Source of the DNA: Diabrotica undecimpunctata
Taxonomy: Eukaryota > Arthropoda > Insecta > Coleoptera > Chrysomelidae
NCBI RefSeq assembly: GCF_040954645.1
Contig: NC_092805.1
Span: 73,455,186-73,519,185, forward strand
DNA length: 64,000 bases
Reading direction: 5' to 3'
The stretch's first letter is position 1. The number at the start of each line of letters is the position of its first letter. Of this stretch, positions 20,735-34,155 are shown one piece after another. The translations under genes and the position numbers were made by a program. The notes under the pieces were generated by a model. That model worked only from the letters and a program-made list of their open reading frames with translations, was not told the origin of the DNA and searched no databases.

Positions 20735-23700
20735 ACTTTCTGAATTACAAGTTAGGCCATTGCTATTATGAAAAACCTTCTGAATTTATTTCTTTCGATG
20801 AAGATAAAATTATTGAATCTATTAATTTAATTTATATAAATGCTTTGGCCAAAAATAAAATGATTAAAATTATGATAGATACTGGTTCAGAAAGTACTTT
20901 AGTCTCGGAGAATTTTATTTTTAATACATTAAAACTATCAGATATAATAAAGATTCCAAAAATTAAAATTGTTGGTGCAAATAATAAGAAGTTGGGTGAA
21001 ATTGATAAACTAGCCAATTTTAAAATTAATATTCTTAATAAAGAAATTAATATGCAAGGATTTATTGTCAAGGATTTATGTGTTGATATATTAATGGGAA
21101 ATGATGAATTGGAAAAGAAGAAAGTAAAGATAGATTTTGAAGAAAAAATGGTAACTTTGGAAGGGCAAATAATTAAATTTATGCAGAAAGATGAGGTAGA
21201 AGAAGGAATAAGAGTTGATAGGATATTATTAAAAGAAAATAATGATGTTTATGAAGAAGAAATGTATTTTGATGATAGGGAAATGTCCCAAAAGAATGTA
21301 AAGAATAATTATTGTAGTGAATATTTAAGGAATGGAAATTTTAAGCAGATGGATGCCTACGAGGTGGAGTGCGTAAAATTGGAAGCAAGGAATAATGAGT
21401 ACATAATGAAGAATAATTTTATTTGTAAAGAAGAAGATATGATGAAAGTTTTAAATTGCCCTGAAGAATATAAATCAATAGTCATTTCCATATTGCAGCA
21501 ACACAAGGGACTTGTCAATAAAGAAAATAGAATTGCACAAAATTATATCCATAGTATAAAAGTTAAAGAAGAAAAAGATTTTAAAACAAAATCATACCCA
21601 ATACCATATAAATACAGAGAAGAAGTAAACAAAACAATTAATAATATGTTAGAAGATGGGATCATTGAGAAGGCAGACACACGTTTTATTAACCCCATAG
21701 TAGTAGTACGAAAAAGATCAGGTGAAATCAGGTTATGTTTGGATGCAAGGAATATTAACAAGATTACTGAAAAGCAATTTGAAGCACCAATGAGTATAGA
21801 TGGAATATTAGGAAGAATTACAGGAATGTCATTTTTCACTAAAATCGATTTACAGCATAGTTTCTGGTTAATACCTCTAGAAAGAAAAAGTAGACAGTAT
21901 ACAGGATTTCAGATAGATGGAGTAGTATATCAATTCAAAGTAGTACCATTTGGACTTCAATCATCTTGCAGTGCTCTATGTAGATGTCTTCATGATATTT
22001 TGGATCAATATGAACATTTTGTAATTCACTACATTGATGATATATTAATTTTTTCTAAAACGGCTGAAGATCATGAGAAACACCTAAAAATTATAATAAA
22101 TAGATTAGACAAAGTTGGACTAAAAATAAATCAAGAAAAATGTACATTTTTTCAAAAAGAAGTCATATATCTAGGTTATAAACTTAACACTAAGGGAATC
22201 GAAATGGATCCAGAACGGACACAAGTCATTCAGGAATATAAAACACCACACAATTTAAGAACTTTAAGAGGATTTATTGGAATAATTAATTATTATAAGA
22301 GGATGATACCAGATCTAAGTATAAAAGAAATTCCATTACTTGAACTACTGGGAAAAGGTGTAAAATGGAGATGGGATCAGAGAAGAGAACTAGCATTCCA
22401 AGAAATTAAAAACATTTTTCTGTCAAATTTGAAAATATACTATCCTGACTACACACAGCCATTCATATTAAGAACAGATGCATCAATAGAGAGATTATCA
22501 GGGGTATTATTACAAATACATGATGGGGTCGAATACCCAATACAATTCATTTCAAGAATTACAAAGCCACATGAAAAGGGTTACTCAGTTTCAGAATTAG
22601 AACTAGCAAGTATAATACACTGTGTCACAAAATTAAGATTTTATTTGTTGGGTAATGAATTTACAATAGAAACAGATCACCAAGCTTTAATGTCTATATT
22701 AAATAACAAATATGGAAACAGTAGAATACATCGGTGGAGTCTAATACTTAGTGAATACTGCTTTGAAATCAAATACATTTCTGGAAAATCCAATATAGTG
22801 GCAGATGCTTTATCAAGGTTAGAAAATACACCACAAAAAGGGCAGCGAACAATAAAAATTGGATTAAATCAATTAGTAGAAAGTACTGGATTATATTCTA
22901 AAGAAGAAATTATAAGAGATCAGATCAATTTGAGTGAAAAACAAAAAGTCCTTAGGAAAGATGGGGTATATTATAAAATAATAAATGGCATAGAAGTATA
23001 TGTAATAACTAGAACTTTAGCAAAGAAAATATTGAAAAATTTACATAACAATTATATGCATATTGGTTCAAGAAAGCTATGGATGCTATTTAGGGACAAT
23101 TATTTTGCAAAGAATGGCATAAGTATAGCAAAAGAAATTACTACCCAATGCCCAATATGTCAACTAAACAAAGAAAAGAATTTCAAAAACCAGAACACAT
23201 ATAAATCTAATGTTGTATATGAAAAACTAAATACAGTTTCCATGGATTTTATTTCAAATTTAGTTCTCAGTCCAACAGGAAAAAAGCATATACTAGTGAT
23301 AGTTGATTTATATACAAAATTTATTAAACTATATCCCTACTCTAGAACAAATGTTAAAACATTAAAATTATATATTAATCAATTTTTCGAAGAAATAGGA
23401 CCATTTAGAAATTGCATAATAGATAATGCTACATATTTTAACAACCAAAAATTTCGGACATTTTGTGAGAAAAAGTGAATCAACATTCATTTTACAAGTA
23501 TCAGACATCCTCAGGCAAATCCTGCAGAAAGATATATTAAAGAAGTTATAAAATATTTAAGGATACTGTGCCAAAATCAACACGAAACTTGGCAGCAACA
23601 TATACCACAAGTAGAGTATTTTTTAAATAATACACATAATTTGAATACAGAGGAAGTACCAGAATATTTAATGTTTGGCCATATAGGAAACAGAAAGTGG

Positions 23701-24033
23701 ATTAGTGAATATAATCAGGATATGTTAGAACAAGTAATGCAGAAAGTGAATAACCGAATTAGGAGGAAAGCTGAAAAATATATCAGAAGACAAAATCGAA
23801 ATATAAAAAAACCAATCACATTTCAAAAAGGAGACCTAGTGTTAATTCGTTCACTTAGAAAAAGTAATGTTAAAGAAAATCGTTGTAAGAAATTTCAACC
23901 AATGTTTGAAGGTCCATACATAATTGAAAATCAGAATGGACTAAATAGTTATGTGTTAATAGATGCAGAGAACAGACTAAGAGGCATGTTTAATATCAAC
24001 GACATTTTTCAATATCATGAAGAGATTGAATAA
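20722..24033 (+). CDS. pol: Pol of the gypsy element (PR-RT-RNase H-IN), one in-frame stop
   Basis: The -1 frame is open from 20722; the first ATG-containing stretch is near 20845. Protease: MIDTGSESTLVS at about 20872. RT: IRLCLDARNINK, then HYIDDILIF with catalytic YIDD at 22030-22041. RNase H: LRTDASIERLSGVLL and IETDHQALMSIL. Integrase: HNNYMHIGSRKLW...CPICQL gives the HHCC zinc region, then core Asp in VSMDFISN and in IIDNATYF. TGA at 23476-23478 interrupts the core. The same frame continues with HPQANPAERYIKEV, which supplies the catalytic Glu, to the end at 24033. There is no chromodomain or env. One base change would separate it from an intact ~1100-residue Pol. Confidence 0.92.
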
Positions 24034-24591
24034 TATTTTCTATACCTTTAACACAAATATAATAACACTAATAACTTACTGATATATCCATTTTATTCAA
24101 TACACTTGATTTGTTAAATGGTAGATGGTAGATTTCATTATTTTGAATCAATTTGACATCATACTTGTTGAATTTTGTATATATGGAAATTAATTTGTAC
24201 CCTAAAAATCATAATTTGGGGTTAGACACAAAATTGATACTATAATTGCTATAAAAATGTCTTTCTAATATAATAAAGTGAAAAAACTTACCAATTTATA
24301 TTGATGAAAGTTATTTTGAATGGAAATAATTCCTGGATTTTGTCTATAAATAAACAGAACACCATATCGATTATATTTTTAATTAAGGTTATATTTTATT
24401 TTCTGATAGCCTCCATTTTCAATTGCTTCCATTTGACATGACAGTTTGACATAGACAGCGAACAGGAATGTATTTAACACATTTAAAAAAAAAAAAAAAA
24501 ATTGATTTATTAAATTTAATAAGGTATGAGAAAATTAATATTTAAAAAAATAATAAGAAAATTATTTATTTTAAATATTATTTTGGGGTAT
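24034..24591 (+). other. 3' untranslated region of the gypsy element
   Basis: No coding signal and no env. Contains a poly(A) run of about 18 at 24483 and ends at the short G-run beside the 3' LTR. Confidence 0.7.
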
Positions 24592-26022
24592 TGATATGAT
24601 ATAGGAGAAAGAAAGGTATTGTTTAAAAAATTAATTTGTAAGTTATATACTAGATAATTTTAGATATAACAAGTATTTGGTTATTTTAAGAAGTTATATA
24701 CTAGAGAATTTAATAAAAATATATTTATGTGAGGGCATTTTTAATAAATTAGCATATAATAAGTGTAAAAAGTTGTATTTTAATGTTGTAAATATATTTA
24801 AGTGAGCCATGTGCATAGGCAACCAACTATACAGTAAATTGACAGATAGAAATTAATCATAATACGAATATAAGTGGGGTTATAATAATAATGTTAGTTT
24901 AAAATGTTTAATTTATATATATTTAATGATTTAAATGTTTATTCTGATCTGAAAAGCCTAAATGTAAACAAAATTATTAATAGAAAAGAATGGAATTCTC
25001 TGGATCACCGGAGATGGCCATGTTTGCGAAATGGTTTGTTCCAGAAAATTCAGACATGTATTTAATAGAACAAATTGGAACATGATCTCTTACCAGATGG
25101 TTCTAGAATATCCAAAAAGATATAAATACCCGTGATTTGGATTCAAAATGGAAGTTTTTAGTCAGAAGTCAGGCCAGTTTATTATGAAAGTTAGTAGACA
25201 CATTTAGTTAGTGAAGTAAATTGTTCAGAATTTTCAAGAAGTCAGTCAGAAAAGTTTAGTAAGAAATATGAAAGTTAATTGGAGTCAGTGAATCAGTTAC
25301 AAATAGTCAAATTGTTTAATATAGTGAGTTAAATGAAGATTAAAAATTATGCATATATTTAATGCACATTTATAATTATACACAAATAATTATTGAAGAT
25401 TATAAAAGTATATTAGAAGAATATTGGATGGACATTGGAAGGAATTAAAATTATATTATGATTGGAGATTAGTATAAATCAACTTATAATAATTGGATAT
25501 TGGCATATTGAAAAGAAGAATAAATATAAATGGTGTTTGCTGGTTTGCTTGGTGGTGTATAAATGCTGGTGAAGAAAACTATATCTTAAATTGGTAGAAG
25601 CTGATAATTGGAAAAAGTAATTTCACAAAAACAAGGATAACCGAAGTACGAAGACATTCAGTGATGATTAGAATCTATATAGTGGAAAACAGTTCATTTA
25701 GGCATTCAGTGAAAGAAAGGTACAAAATTTTGTTAATATAATTTAGTTAGTGTCATAACAATTTCAATTTTGAAGATAGTTTGTTTAAATTTTACATTGT
25801 CTATAGAATTTAATTAGTTTTATAAGAATATCAATTTAAAGATAGTTTATTTTAAGTTTACATTGGCTAGGTTAGATATATATGTGTGTTTCATAATAGT
25901 TATAATAAAGATAATTTAAAAAAGTACTTACAAGCTAATTCTTTGAGAACCGCGATAAAAACCCTATATATTATATTATTAAAAATACTCATTGCTCATC
26001 ATTCAAACAAAAAACACATCAT

Positions 26023-26026
<4 letters not shown>
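24592..26026 (+). repeat. 3' LTR of the gypsy element
   Basis: 1435 bp, near-identical to the 5' LTR. It is preceded by TTTTGGGGTAT (24581-24591), a short purine stretch where the polypurine tract should be. Confidence 0.93.

Positions 26027-26106
<80 letters not shown>
26027..26106. repeat. (TA)n tract, right part
   Basis: Continues the microsatellite split by the gypsy insertion. Confidence 0.95.
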
Positions 26107-26109
<3 letters not shown>

Positions 26110-27959
26110 GTTATAACGAGAGAAAATAAAATTGAAAAACGTGTTTTTTACGTTTTTGGCCCGGACGTGGCTATAAATAAATACCTTTTTAAACGGCCCC
26201 GCAATAAATATAACTGCCGCCCGCAATAAACTTCTTTACAATAAATACAACTGTTTCACATATTTAGAAAATATGATAGAATAATACTGAACAATTTAAA
26301 GCAGTCAAAAATGAGAGAATTCTTCCAATTGCAGAAGCAATTGTTTATGTTATCCTTGAAAATGGGCTTTATATATTATGTAGTTGGAAAAAATGCAAGT
26401 ACAGATTTTTTGTTTGAACCTATATCATTGACAATAAAAAAAACTCTTTTGTTTTAATGTATTTCATTGACAATAAAAGTAAACAACTTTGTTTCAAAAA
26501 CGCCTTTCAAACAATATTTATTAGCATCTTATATTCCTCCGAATGGTTTCACTATAGGAAGTTAATGTTTTAGAAAACTACATATTCATATGTATGCACA
26601 GTATTATTGTTGTCTGATATAACGAGATCGGCTTATAACGAGGTAATTAGTCTGCCATTTCAGTTCTCGCCATTATTATTATTTTATTCATTCATTCATT
26701 CATTTTATCAGCCAAAGAGAAAAATAAAAATTAATAAATAGACTATTTAAATAAATTTTCAAGACATTCTGGTAAACAAAATTTATGTATTAGATTAAGA
26801 TAAGATTATATTAACAGAAAGTTTTACTTGTCAACAACTGATTTTTAAACACTCGCAGGTAAAATTTTTTTATATAGAATTAGAAAGCCCATATTCATTA
26901 TAATCTTTTCATTGTGTGTATATGACCTAAGATTAAGATATTGTAATTAACCTTTTTGTTATAGGAATGAATTATGTATTTTTAACCAAAGGGAAAGCCA
27001 GTTTTAAAACAAAAATTTTAGTTTCTCTGGAAACAGTAATAGGGTTTTTTCTTAATAATTGCAAACAAAATAAAGCTTTTTGATTGGACAGTTTTTTTTT
27101 GAATGGGAGAATTGATAGTCGATGTATAAAAGAAAAGGCAGTTGTCATTTGATCATCAAAAGGAAAGGTCGCGTCTCGATAGAGGGTGTGTTCTTGAGTT
27201 TGGATACCGGCATTGTGAAAGGAAGTTAGCAGAATTGTGGAAGGAGATTACAAGTCGATGAAAAGATATCCTTGGATCTAAATTTGGCAGTTTCTGGAAT
27301 ACGTAGGAAATAGTTTGGCGGCACCAAGTGGACAGAAAGAGGTCCTTGTGTCATTGAGAAGTAGCTGAGTGTTTTGGAGAATTATATTTAAAGTGTAAAT
27401 TGTTGGAGAATTGAGTCAGCTGTTTCGTACAGTCGATGCAGGAGGATCGCAGATACGAAAAGAAAAAAGCCTAGGCGAAGAGTGGCAGATCACATTGCTG
27501 TGGAGCGTGGACGATTCTGGGTATGGTCCAAATACAATCTACGAAGGAAGGTCTGTGATTTTCTGTTCAGAATTGAAAATGTTTTAACTGTGAATGAAGT
27601 TTGTTGACATCATTGTCGCTACCATTTTAACTCAAGAGTAGACTTCATTTGTAAAATGTTTTAAAGTTTTCTTTTTGCAATAAAGTAAATATTGAAAAAT
27701 CAGAAAGATAAAAAGTTTTAACGATAATCATTGAAATTGGCTTTAAATTGGTTTTGACTTTAAGAAGACCTAAAATATTCTTTTTGTGTAAATTTTATTG
27801 TATTCATTTACGCTGATTGATAAGATAACGGCAAAATATGATAATTGTTTTATTCTTCTTTAAATAAAATAAAGAATACCAATTTTTTGTAACATACTAT
27901 TTTTATTATTATCCTTTTTTCTCTATCACGATAACGGACAACTAGGAAATCTTTGGACC
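26107..27959. other. Unassigned non-coding stretch; promoter/LTR-like patch inside
   Basis: No ORF with a recognisable domain. TATAACGAG occurs at the left edge and twice near 26620-26645, a motif seen near ends of some pogo-type elements, but no inverted pair was found. Around 27120-27680 a TATAAAAG box (27125) is followed some 550 bp later by AATAAAGT (27679), an LTR-like order; no boundaries or duplication could be fixed. (ATTC)n occurs near 26690. Confidence 0.35.
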
Positions 27960-27965
27960 CACACA

Positions 27966-28243
27966 TCATCCAGCCTCAAAAGTCCACTGCTGAACATAGG
28001 CCTCTTCCTCATGTTTCCAACCCCGTCTATCTTGCGCCGCTCTCATCCAGTTTTTATTGAGTCTTCTTAAATCGTCAGTCCATCTTGTAGGTGGTCGACC
28101 GACGCTTCTCTTGTCTTCCCTTGGCCTCCATTCCAATAACCTCTTTGTCCATCGCCCATCTGTCATTCTGGCTATGTGTCCTGCCCATCTCCATTTTAGT
28201 CTGGCTATCTTCTCGATGATGTCAGTCACTCCGGTTCTTCTCC
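27966..28243 (-). pseudogene. RTE-type non-LTR element, C-terminal tail only
   Basis: The minus-strand frame encodes RLKWRWAGHIARMTDGRWTK, then WRPREDKRSVGRPPTRWTDD and EEAYVQQWT before the stop. This is the conserved end after RT in RTE-like elements, and it matches the tail of the second copy at 55160-55448. RT and endonuclease are missing, so it is a 5'-truncated insertion. The 5' edge abuts an inverted repeat at 28227-28273. Confidence 0.82.
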
Positions 28244-28273
28244 AACGAAGACATCAGGAGAAGAACCGGAGTG
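28227..28273. repeat. 17-bp perfect inverted repeat at the 5' edge of the RTE tail
   Basis: CACTCCGGTTCTTCTCC, a 13-nt spacer, then its exact reverse complement. The left arm is RTE coding sequence, so the right arm looks like a templated snap-back at the 5' truncation point. Confidence 0.85.
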
Positions 28274-28374
28274 GACCCACACAACATAGGTTAATATAAG
28301 GAGATTTTTTACCCTGAGAACCATTAAGTTATGTTTTTGATTTGCTCAATTAATCAAGTAAAAAAATTAATAAC

Positions 28375-28376
<2 letters not shown>

Positions 28377-28462
<86 letters not shown>
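28377..28462. repeat. (TA)n tract
   Basis: Pure TA repeat directly left of the Penelope-like fragment with the first hammerhead-like motif. Confidence 0.95.
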
Positions 28463-29775
<1,313 letters not shown>

Positions 29776-29911
29776 CGTCATTTAAGTTTCTTGCTAGTAA
29801 CATATTTGTATTATAATTTTATTTGCTTGATTTCATCGTAAAACAAAGTGTAATTTTTTAATTGTAAAATAAATCTTTTTAAAAAGTCAATCAAGAAGTT
29901 AGTGATTTAAC

Positions 29912-29913
<2 letters not shown>

Positions 29914-29994
<81 letters not shown>
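29914..29994. repeat. (TA)n tract in left Penelope arm
   Basis: Mirror of the longer tract at 33530-33754. Confidence 0.93.
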
Positions 29995-29997
<3 letters not shown>

Positions 29998-30090
29998 ACG
30001 TGATTATTTCGACCAAAAAACAATTTATAAATATGTTGGAAATATCGGGTATGTGGTCTATAGTAAATAAAAAATCTTTGTTTTTTCTAA

Positions 30091-30133
30091 AGCTCAATAT
30101 TTCGCCATTTATTTGATGGCTTCATCGGGAGTA
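30091..30133 (-). ncRNA. Hammerhead-ribozyme-like motif, copy 3 (left inverted arm)
   Basis: Exact mirror of 33394-33433, including the CCGATGA core variant and the GCCAT/ATGGC stem, so the variant was present before the arms were duplicated. Confidence 0.5.
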
Positions 30134-31054
30134 ACTGTAAAAAACAAACATTTCAAAACACTGACGTACACTTAGATTTACAATACTTACAGAAATTAAA
30201 AGATTATACACATAAATAAAATTGAATACTAAAATAACATTATTGTTGATGAAACTGTACATTTAATAAAATGCATGTTAAAATTTAAAATATCTTTGAG
30301 CACGTTCGTTAACAATAAATCAGATGGAACAAGTAAACATTATTTCAAAATGCAAAAAATAACAATGTAAGAAAACATTAGAGGAATAGTATTTCTTTAA
30401 TTAATCATTAAGGCTAGTTAGTATGATTAATCATTAAGGTGAGTGTAGTTTTAAATTTTGTTTAATATATTGCAATATATGTTGCTTAATTGCCCCGTGT
30501 CTGTTTTATAATTTAAAGTTTGTTTATTTTTGTTAATGTGGTACATCTCCAAAAATAACCTACTTTTGTAATTTTCAGTCTGTGCCAAAATACGAGTATT
30601 GTTGTAGTCTAACAGATGACCGGTGTTTTTGTAGTGCTCGACAACTGCGCAAGAATTTTTTCCTAAGCGGCAATCACTTTTATGCTGTGTGATACGTTGT
30701 TTTAGCCACTGCGATGTATGGCCAATGTAGCTTTTTTCACATACTAGACACGGTATTTCATATACCACATTACTCCTATATAAGGTTGGTACTGGGTCTT
30801 TAATTTTAGAAAAAAGTTGTTTGCTATTTATGGTATTGTATTTAGCTATATTAATATTGGAAACATCTTTAAATATGGATACGACAGACTGGGTTAGACC
30901 GTTAATAAAGGGGAGTTTTTTGTATTTGATTGACTCATTGTTAGAATCAAGGACAGGACCTTCATAGAAATTACTGCTGTAAATGAGTTTTTTTAAAATA
31001 TGTTTAGGATAGCCGTTGTTTCGAAAAATTTTGTATAATATGTCCAGATTTTTT

Positions 31055-33062
31055 CAATCAGATCAAACTTTTTTTTTTTGAACATCTAACTAATAACTTA
31101 TTTTTTAACCACTTATTTTTAAACAATGACAAATGGTTTAAAAACTTGTCGAGCGTTGACTTTCCAAAAGAAGTGTCTGATTTTCTTTCTCTTGGTCCGA
31201 AATTTAGTGTTGAGGGTACACCCCCAGATTTTAAGTTAGATATTTTTTTAGCAGATGTAGAAAATATCATCGATGAGGTGATAGTTGAATCCAAGGATCT
31301 ACTTAGGGCACAAGTAACAAATGTAGTAACTAATTATCTACACAATTCAGCATCTAAACCCCCCACAACATTAAACAAAACGTTTAAATATGTTCAAAAA
31401 TATGTGAAGTTGCATTCAGACATATATATTTTACAATCTGACAAAGGTGGATGTACGGTAGCTATGAACAAACAGGATTATATCGACAAAACATTAACGT
31501 TGTTAAACGACAGATCGACATATATTCGTTTGGACAAAGACCCTACTACAGTGATACAGAAAAAATATAATGACTTAATAAAAACATTAAAAAACCAACA
31601 TCAACTTACTGAACAAGTTGCAAAAAAATTAACAATCTATGACTCATGTTTTCCTAAACTTTATTGTTTGCCTAAAATCCATAAATTGGACGTTCCTCTC
31701 AGGCCTATTGTAAGTTCTTTAAAGTCCACTACGTACAACATTTCTAAATTCCTTGCTGATATATTAAATGATGCCTTTGAATATCGCAATAATTATAATT
31801 CTAAGGACACATTTACCTTTGTCGATGCTGTTAGGGGAATGCGGTTACCAAAAGATTATGTTTTGATATCTTTGGATGTAGTTTCTTTATTTACAAACAT
31901 TCCATTAAATATGGTCACGGACATTATAGAAACAAATTGGAACCTTATAAAAGACTACACGACATTGTCTAAAGGTAATTTTTTACTAATTCTCAGGTTC
32001 ATTTTTAATAACACTTATTTCAGTTTCAATGAAAAATTTTACTCCCAAATTTTTGGAACACCTATGGGTTCCCCGATTAGTCCCATCCTTGCTACTATTG
32101 TAACTGATCATCTCTTAGACAATGTGATCACACAATTACCTTTCGAATTACCATTTATATATAAATATGTCGATGACATCATATGTGCAGTTCCATCTTA
32201 TCACATCAATACCACATTAAACATTTTTAATTCATTTAATGAACATCTTCAGTTCACAATTGAAACCGAGACAGATCTTAGTATACCATTTTTAGACACA
32301 AAGGTAATAAGAACAAATGACAATATTCTGACATTGGATTGGTACCAAAAGCCAACAGCATCGGGAAGGTATATGAATTACTTTTCAAACCACACCACTC
32401 GTCAAAAATACAATACAGTATTGGGTATAAAAAACAGGGTAATGTCCATTGTTGATGATAATTTGTTACAAAAAAATCTGGACATATTATACAAAATTTT
32501 TCTAAACAATGGCTATCCTAAACATATTTTAAAAAAACTCATTTACAGTAGTAATTTCTATGATGGTCCTGTCCTTGATTCTAACAATGAGTCAATCAAA
32601 TACAAAAAACTCCCCTTTATTAACGGTCTAACCCAGTCTGTCGTATCCATATTTAAAGATGTTTCCAATATTAATATAGCTAAATACAATACCATAAATA
32701 GCAAACAACTTTTTTCTAAAATTAAAGACCCAGTACCAACCTTATATAGGAGTAATGTGGTATATGAAATACCGTGTCTAGTATGTGAAAAAAGCTACAT
32801 TGGCCATACATCGCAGTGGCTAAAACAACGTATCACACAGCATAAAAGTGATTGCCGCTTAGGAAAAAATTCTTGCGCAGTTGTCGAGCACTACAAAAAC
32901 ACCGGTCATCTGTTAGACTACAACAATACTCGTATTTTGGCACAGACTGAAAATTACAAAAGTAGGTTATTTTTGGAGATGTACCACATTAACAAAAATA
33001 AACAAACTTTAAATTATAAAACAGACACAGGGCAATTAAGCAACATATATTGCAATATATGA
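31055..33062 (+). CDS. Penelope-like RT and GIY-YIG endonuclease, N-terminally truncated
   Basis: The frame is open from the junction at 31055 with no ATG near its start, so the N-terminus was lost at the inverted join. Early block FKNLSSVDFPKEVSDFLSLG is typical of Penelope proteins. RT motifs: KLYCLPKIHK, LRPIVSS, ISLDVVSLFTNIP, GSPISPILA, and the catalytic KYVDDIICA (about 32164). The C-terminus has YEIPCLVCEKSYIGHTSQ (32761-32814), then WLKQRITQHKSD and a conserved Glu near MYHINK, a GIY-YIG nuclease. It stops at 33060. No frameshift was seen. RT acts by nick-primed synthesis and GIY-YIG makes the nick in related elements. Confidence 0.93.
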
Positions 33063-33393
33063 AACAAAATTTAAAACTACACTCACCTTAATGATTAATC
33101 ATACTAACTAGCCTTAATGATTAATTAAAGAAATACTATTCCTCTAATGTTTTCTTACATTGTTATTTTTTGCATTTTGAAATAATTTTTACTTGTTCCA
33201 TCTGATTTATTGTTAACGAACGTGCTCAAAGATATTTTAAATTTTAACATGCATTTTATTAAATGTACAGTTTCATCAACAATAATGTTATTTTAGTATT
33301 CAATTTTATTTATGTGTATAATCTTTTAATTTCTGTAAGTATTGTAAATCTAAGTGTACGTCAGTGTTTTGAAATGTTTGTTTTTTACAGTTA

Positions 33394-33433
33394 CTCCCGA
33401 TGAAGCCATCAAATAAATGGCGAAATATTGAGC
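33394..33433 (+). ncRNA. Hammerhead-ribozyme-like motif, copy 2 (right arm)
   Basis: Core CCGATGA (33397-33403; consensus has U at the second base), stem II GCCAT/ATGGC with loop CAAATAA, core GAAA (33422-33425), then TATT. AUAU would form a self-complementary stem III and AUU is an allowed cleavage triplet. CTC before the core pairs with GAG after the cut. The U-to-C core change may reduce or abolish activity. Confidence 0.5.
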
Positions 33434-33527
33434 TTTAGAAAAAACAAAGATTTTTTATTTACTATAGACCACATACCCGATATTTCCAACATATTTATAA
33501 ATTGTTTTTTGGCCGAAATAATCACGT

Positions 33528-33757
<230 letters not shown>

Positions 33758-33890
33758 AAATCACTAACTTCTTGATTGACTTTTTAAAAAGATTTATTTT
33801 ACAATTAAAAAATTACACTTTGTTTTACGATGAAATCAAGCAAATTAAATTATAATACAAATATGTTACTAGCAAGAAACTTAAATGACG

Positions 33891-34114
33891 AGTGAACAAT
33901 AATGTTAAAGTCCTAAATTTATAATCTTCCTATAAAATGTGGTGTCGGCATTTCCCACGAAAGGCCAGCTTTGGTCAGAGTTTGATGTCCGTGCATGGTC
34001 AGCTATCTCTATGGGAACGCTTGCTGAAAGTATGATGAAATAGGAACTGATATTGCGAAACCAAAGTGTCGGTAACCCTTGAGTGGTTCAAGGTGACTAT
34101 TTTCACATATAACA
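33891..34114 (-). repeat. Partial 3' LTR of the gypsy-env element
   Basis: On the minus strand, AATGAGGGGAGC (34126-34115) is a polypurine tract just after the env region, followed by TGTTATATG, the start of an LTR. Only about 224 bp remain before the Penelope insertion. No matching 5' LTR was found near 41150, so LTR identity is inferred from position. Confidence 0.6.
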
Positions 34115-34155
34115 GCTCCCCTCATTAGTGAAAAGTCGATGACTTGTTTCGACTT

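Larger units (their letters stand above)
17596..26026 (+). mobile_element. Young Ty3/gypsy LTR retrotransposon without env, 8.43 kb
   Basis: Two 1435-bp LTRs (17596-19030, 24592-26026) begin TGATATG and end CATAACA; I saw one difference between them (18151/25147). The flanking ATAT could be a 4-bp duplication but lies within (TA)n, so it is not diagnostic. The interior holds a primer-binding site, gag, a -1 slippery heptamer and pol in the order PR-RT-RNase H-IN. There is no env. Two nonsense codons (one in gag, one in integrase) are the only breaks seen. Near-identical LTRs indicate recent insertion. Confidence 0.93.
29776..31054 (-). repeat. Inverted partial copy of the Penelope 3' end
   Basis: Mirror of the right part. 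It contains the GIY-YIG coding end (30768-30451 minus), the 3' UTR, a hammerhead-like motif (30133-30091) and (TA)n at 29914-29994. The join to the main copy is at a T6/A-run at 31049-31054, as expected for a template switch at a homopolymer. Confidence 0.85.

Noticed and set aside
21543..21839. Minus-strand frames inside gag-pol of the gypsy element
   Set aside because: Shadows of the pol frame; no motif.
25886..26226. Frames composed of Tyr-Ile repeats, also at 29915 and 33428-33775
   Set aside because: Simple translations of (TA)n.
26920..27895. Solo LTR bounded by TGTAATT and TTGTAACA
   Set aside because: TATA box and AATAAA order fits, but no matching duplication and the ends are arbitrary.
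31146..31148. TTG at 31146 as the start of the Penelope protein
   Set aside because: The frame is open further upstream to the inverted junction with Penelope-like residues, so the N-terminus is truncated and this is not a start.
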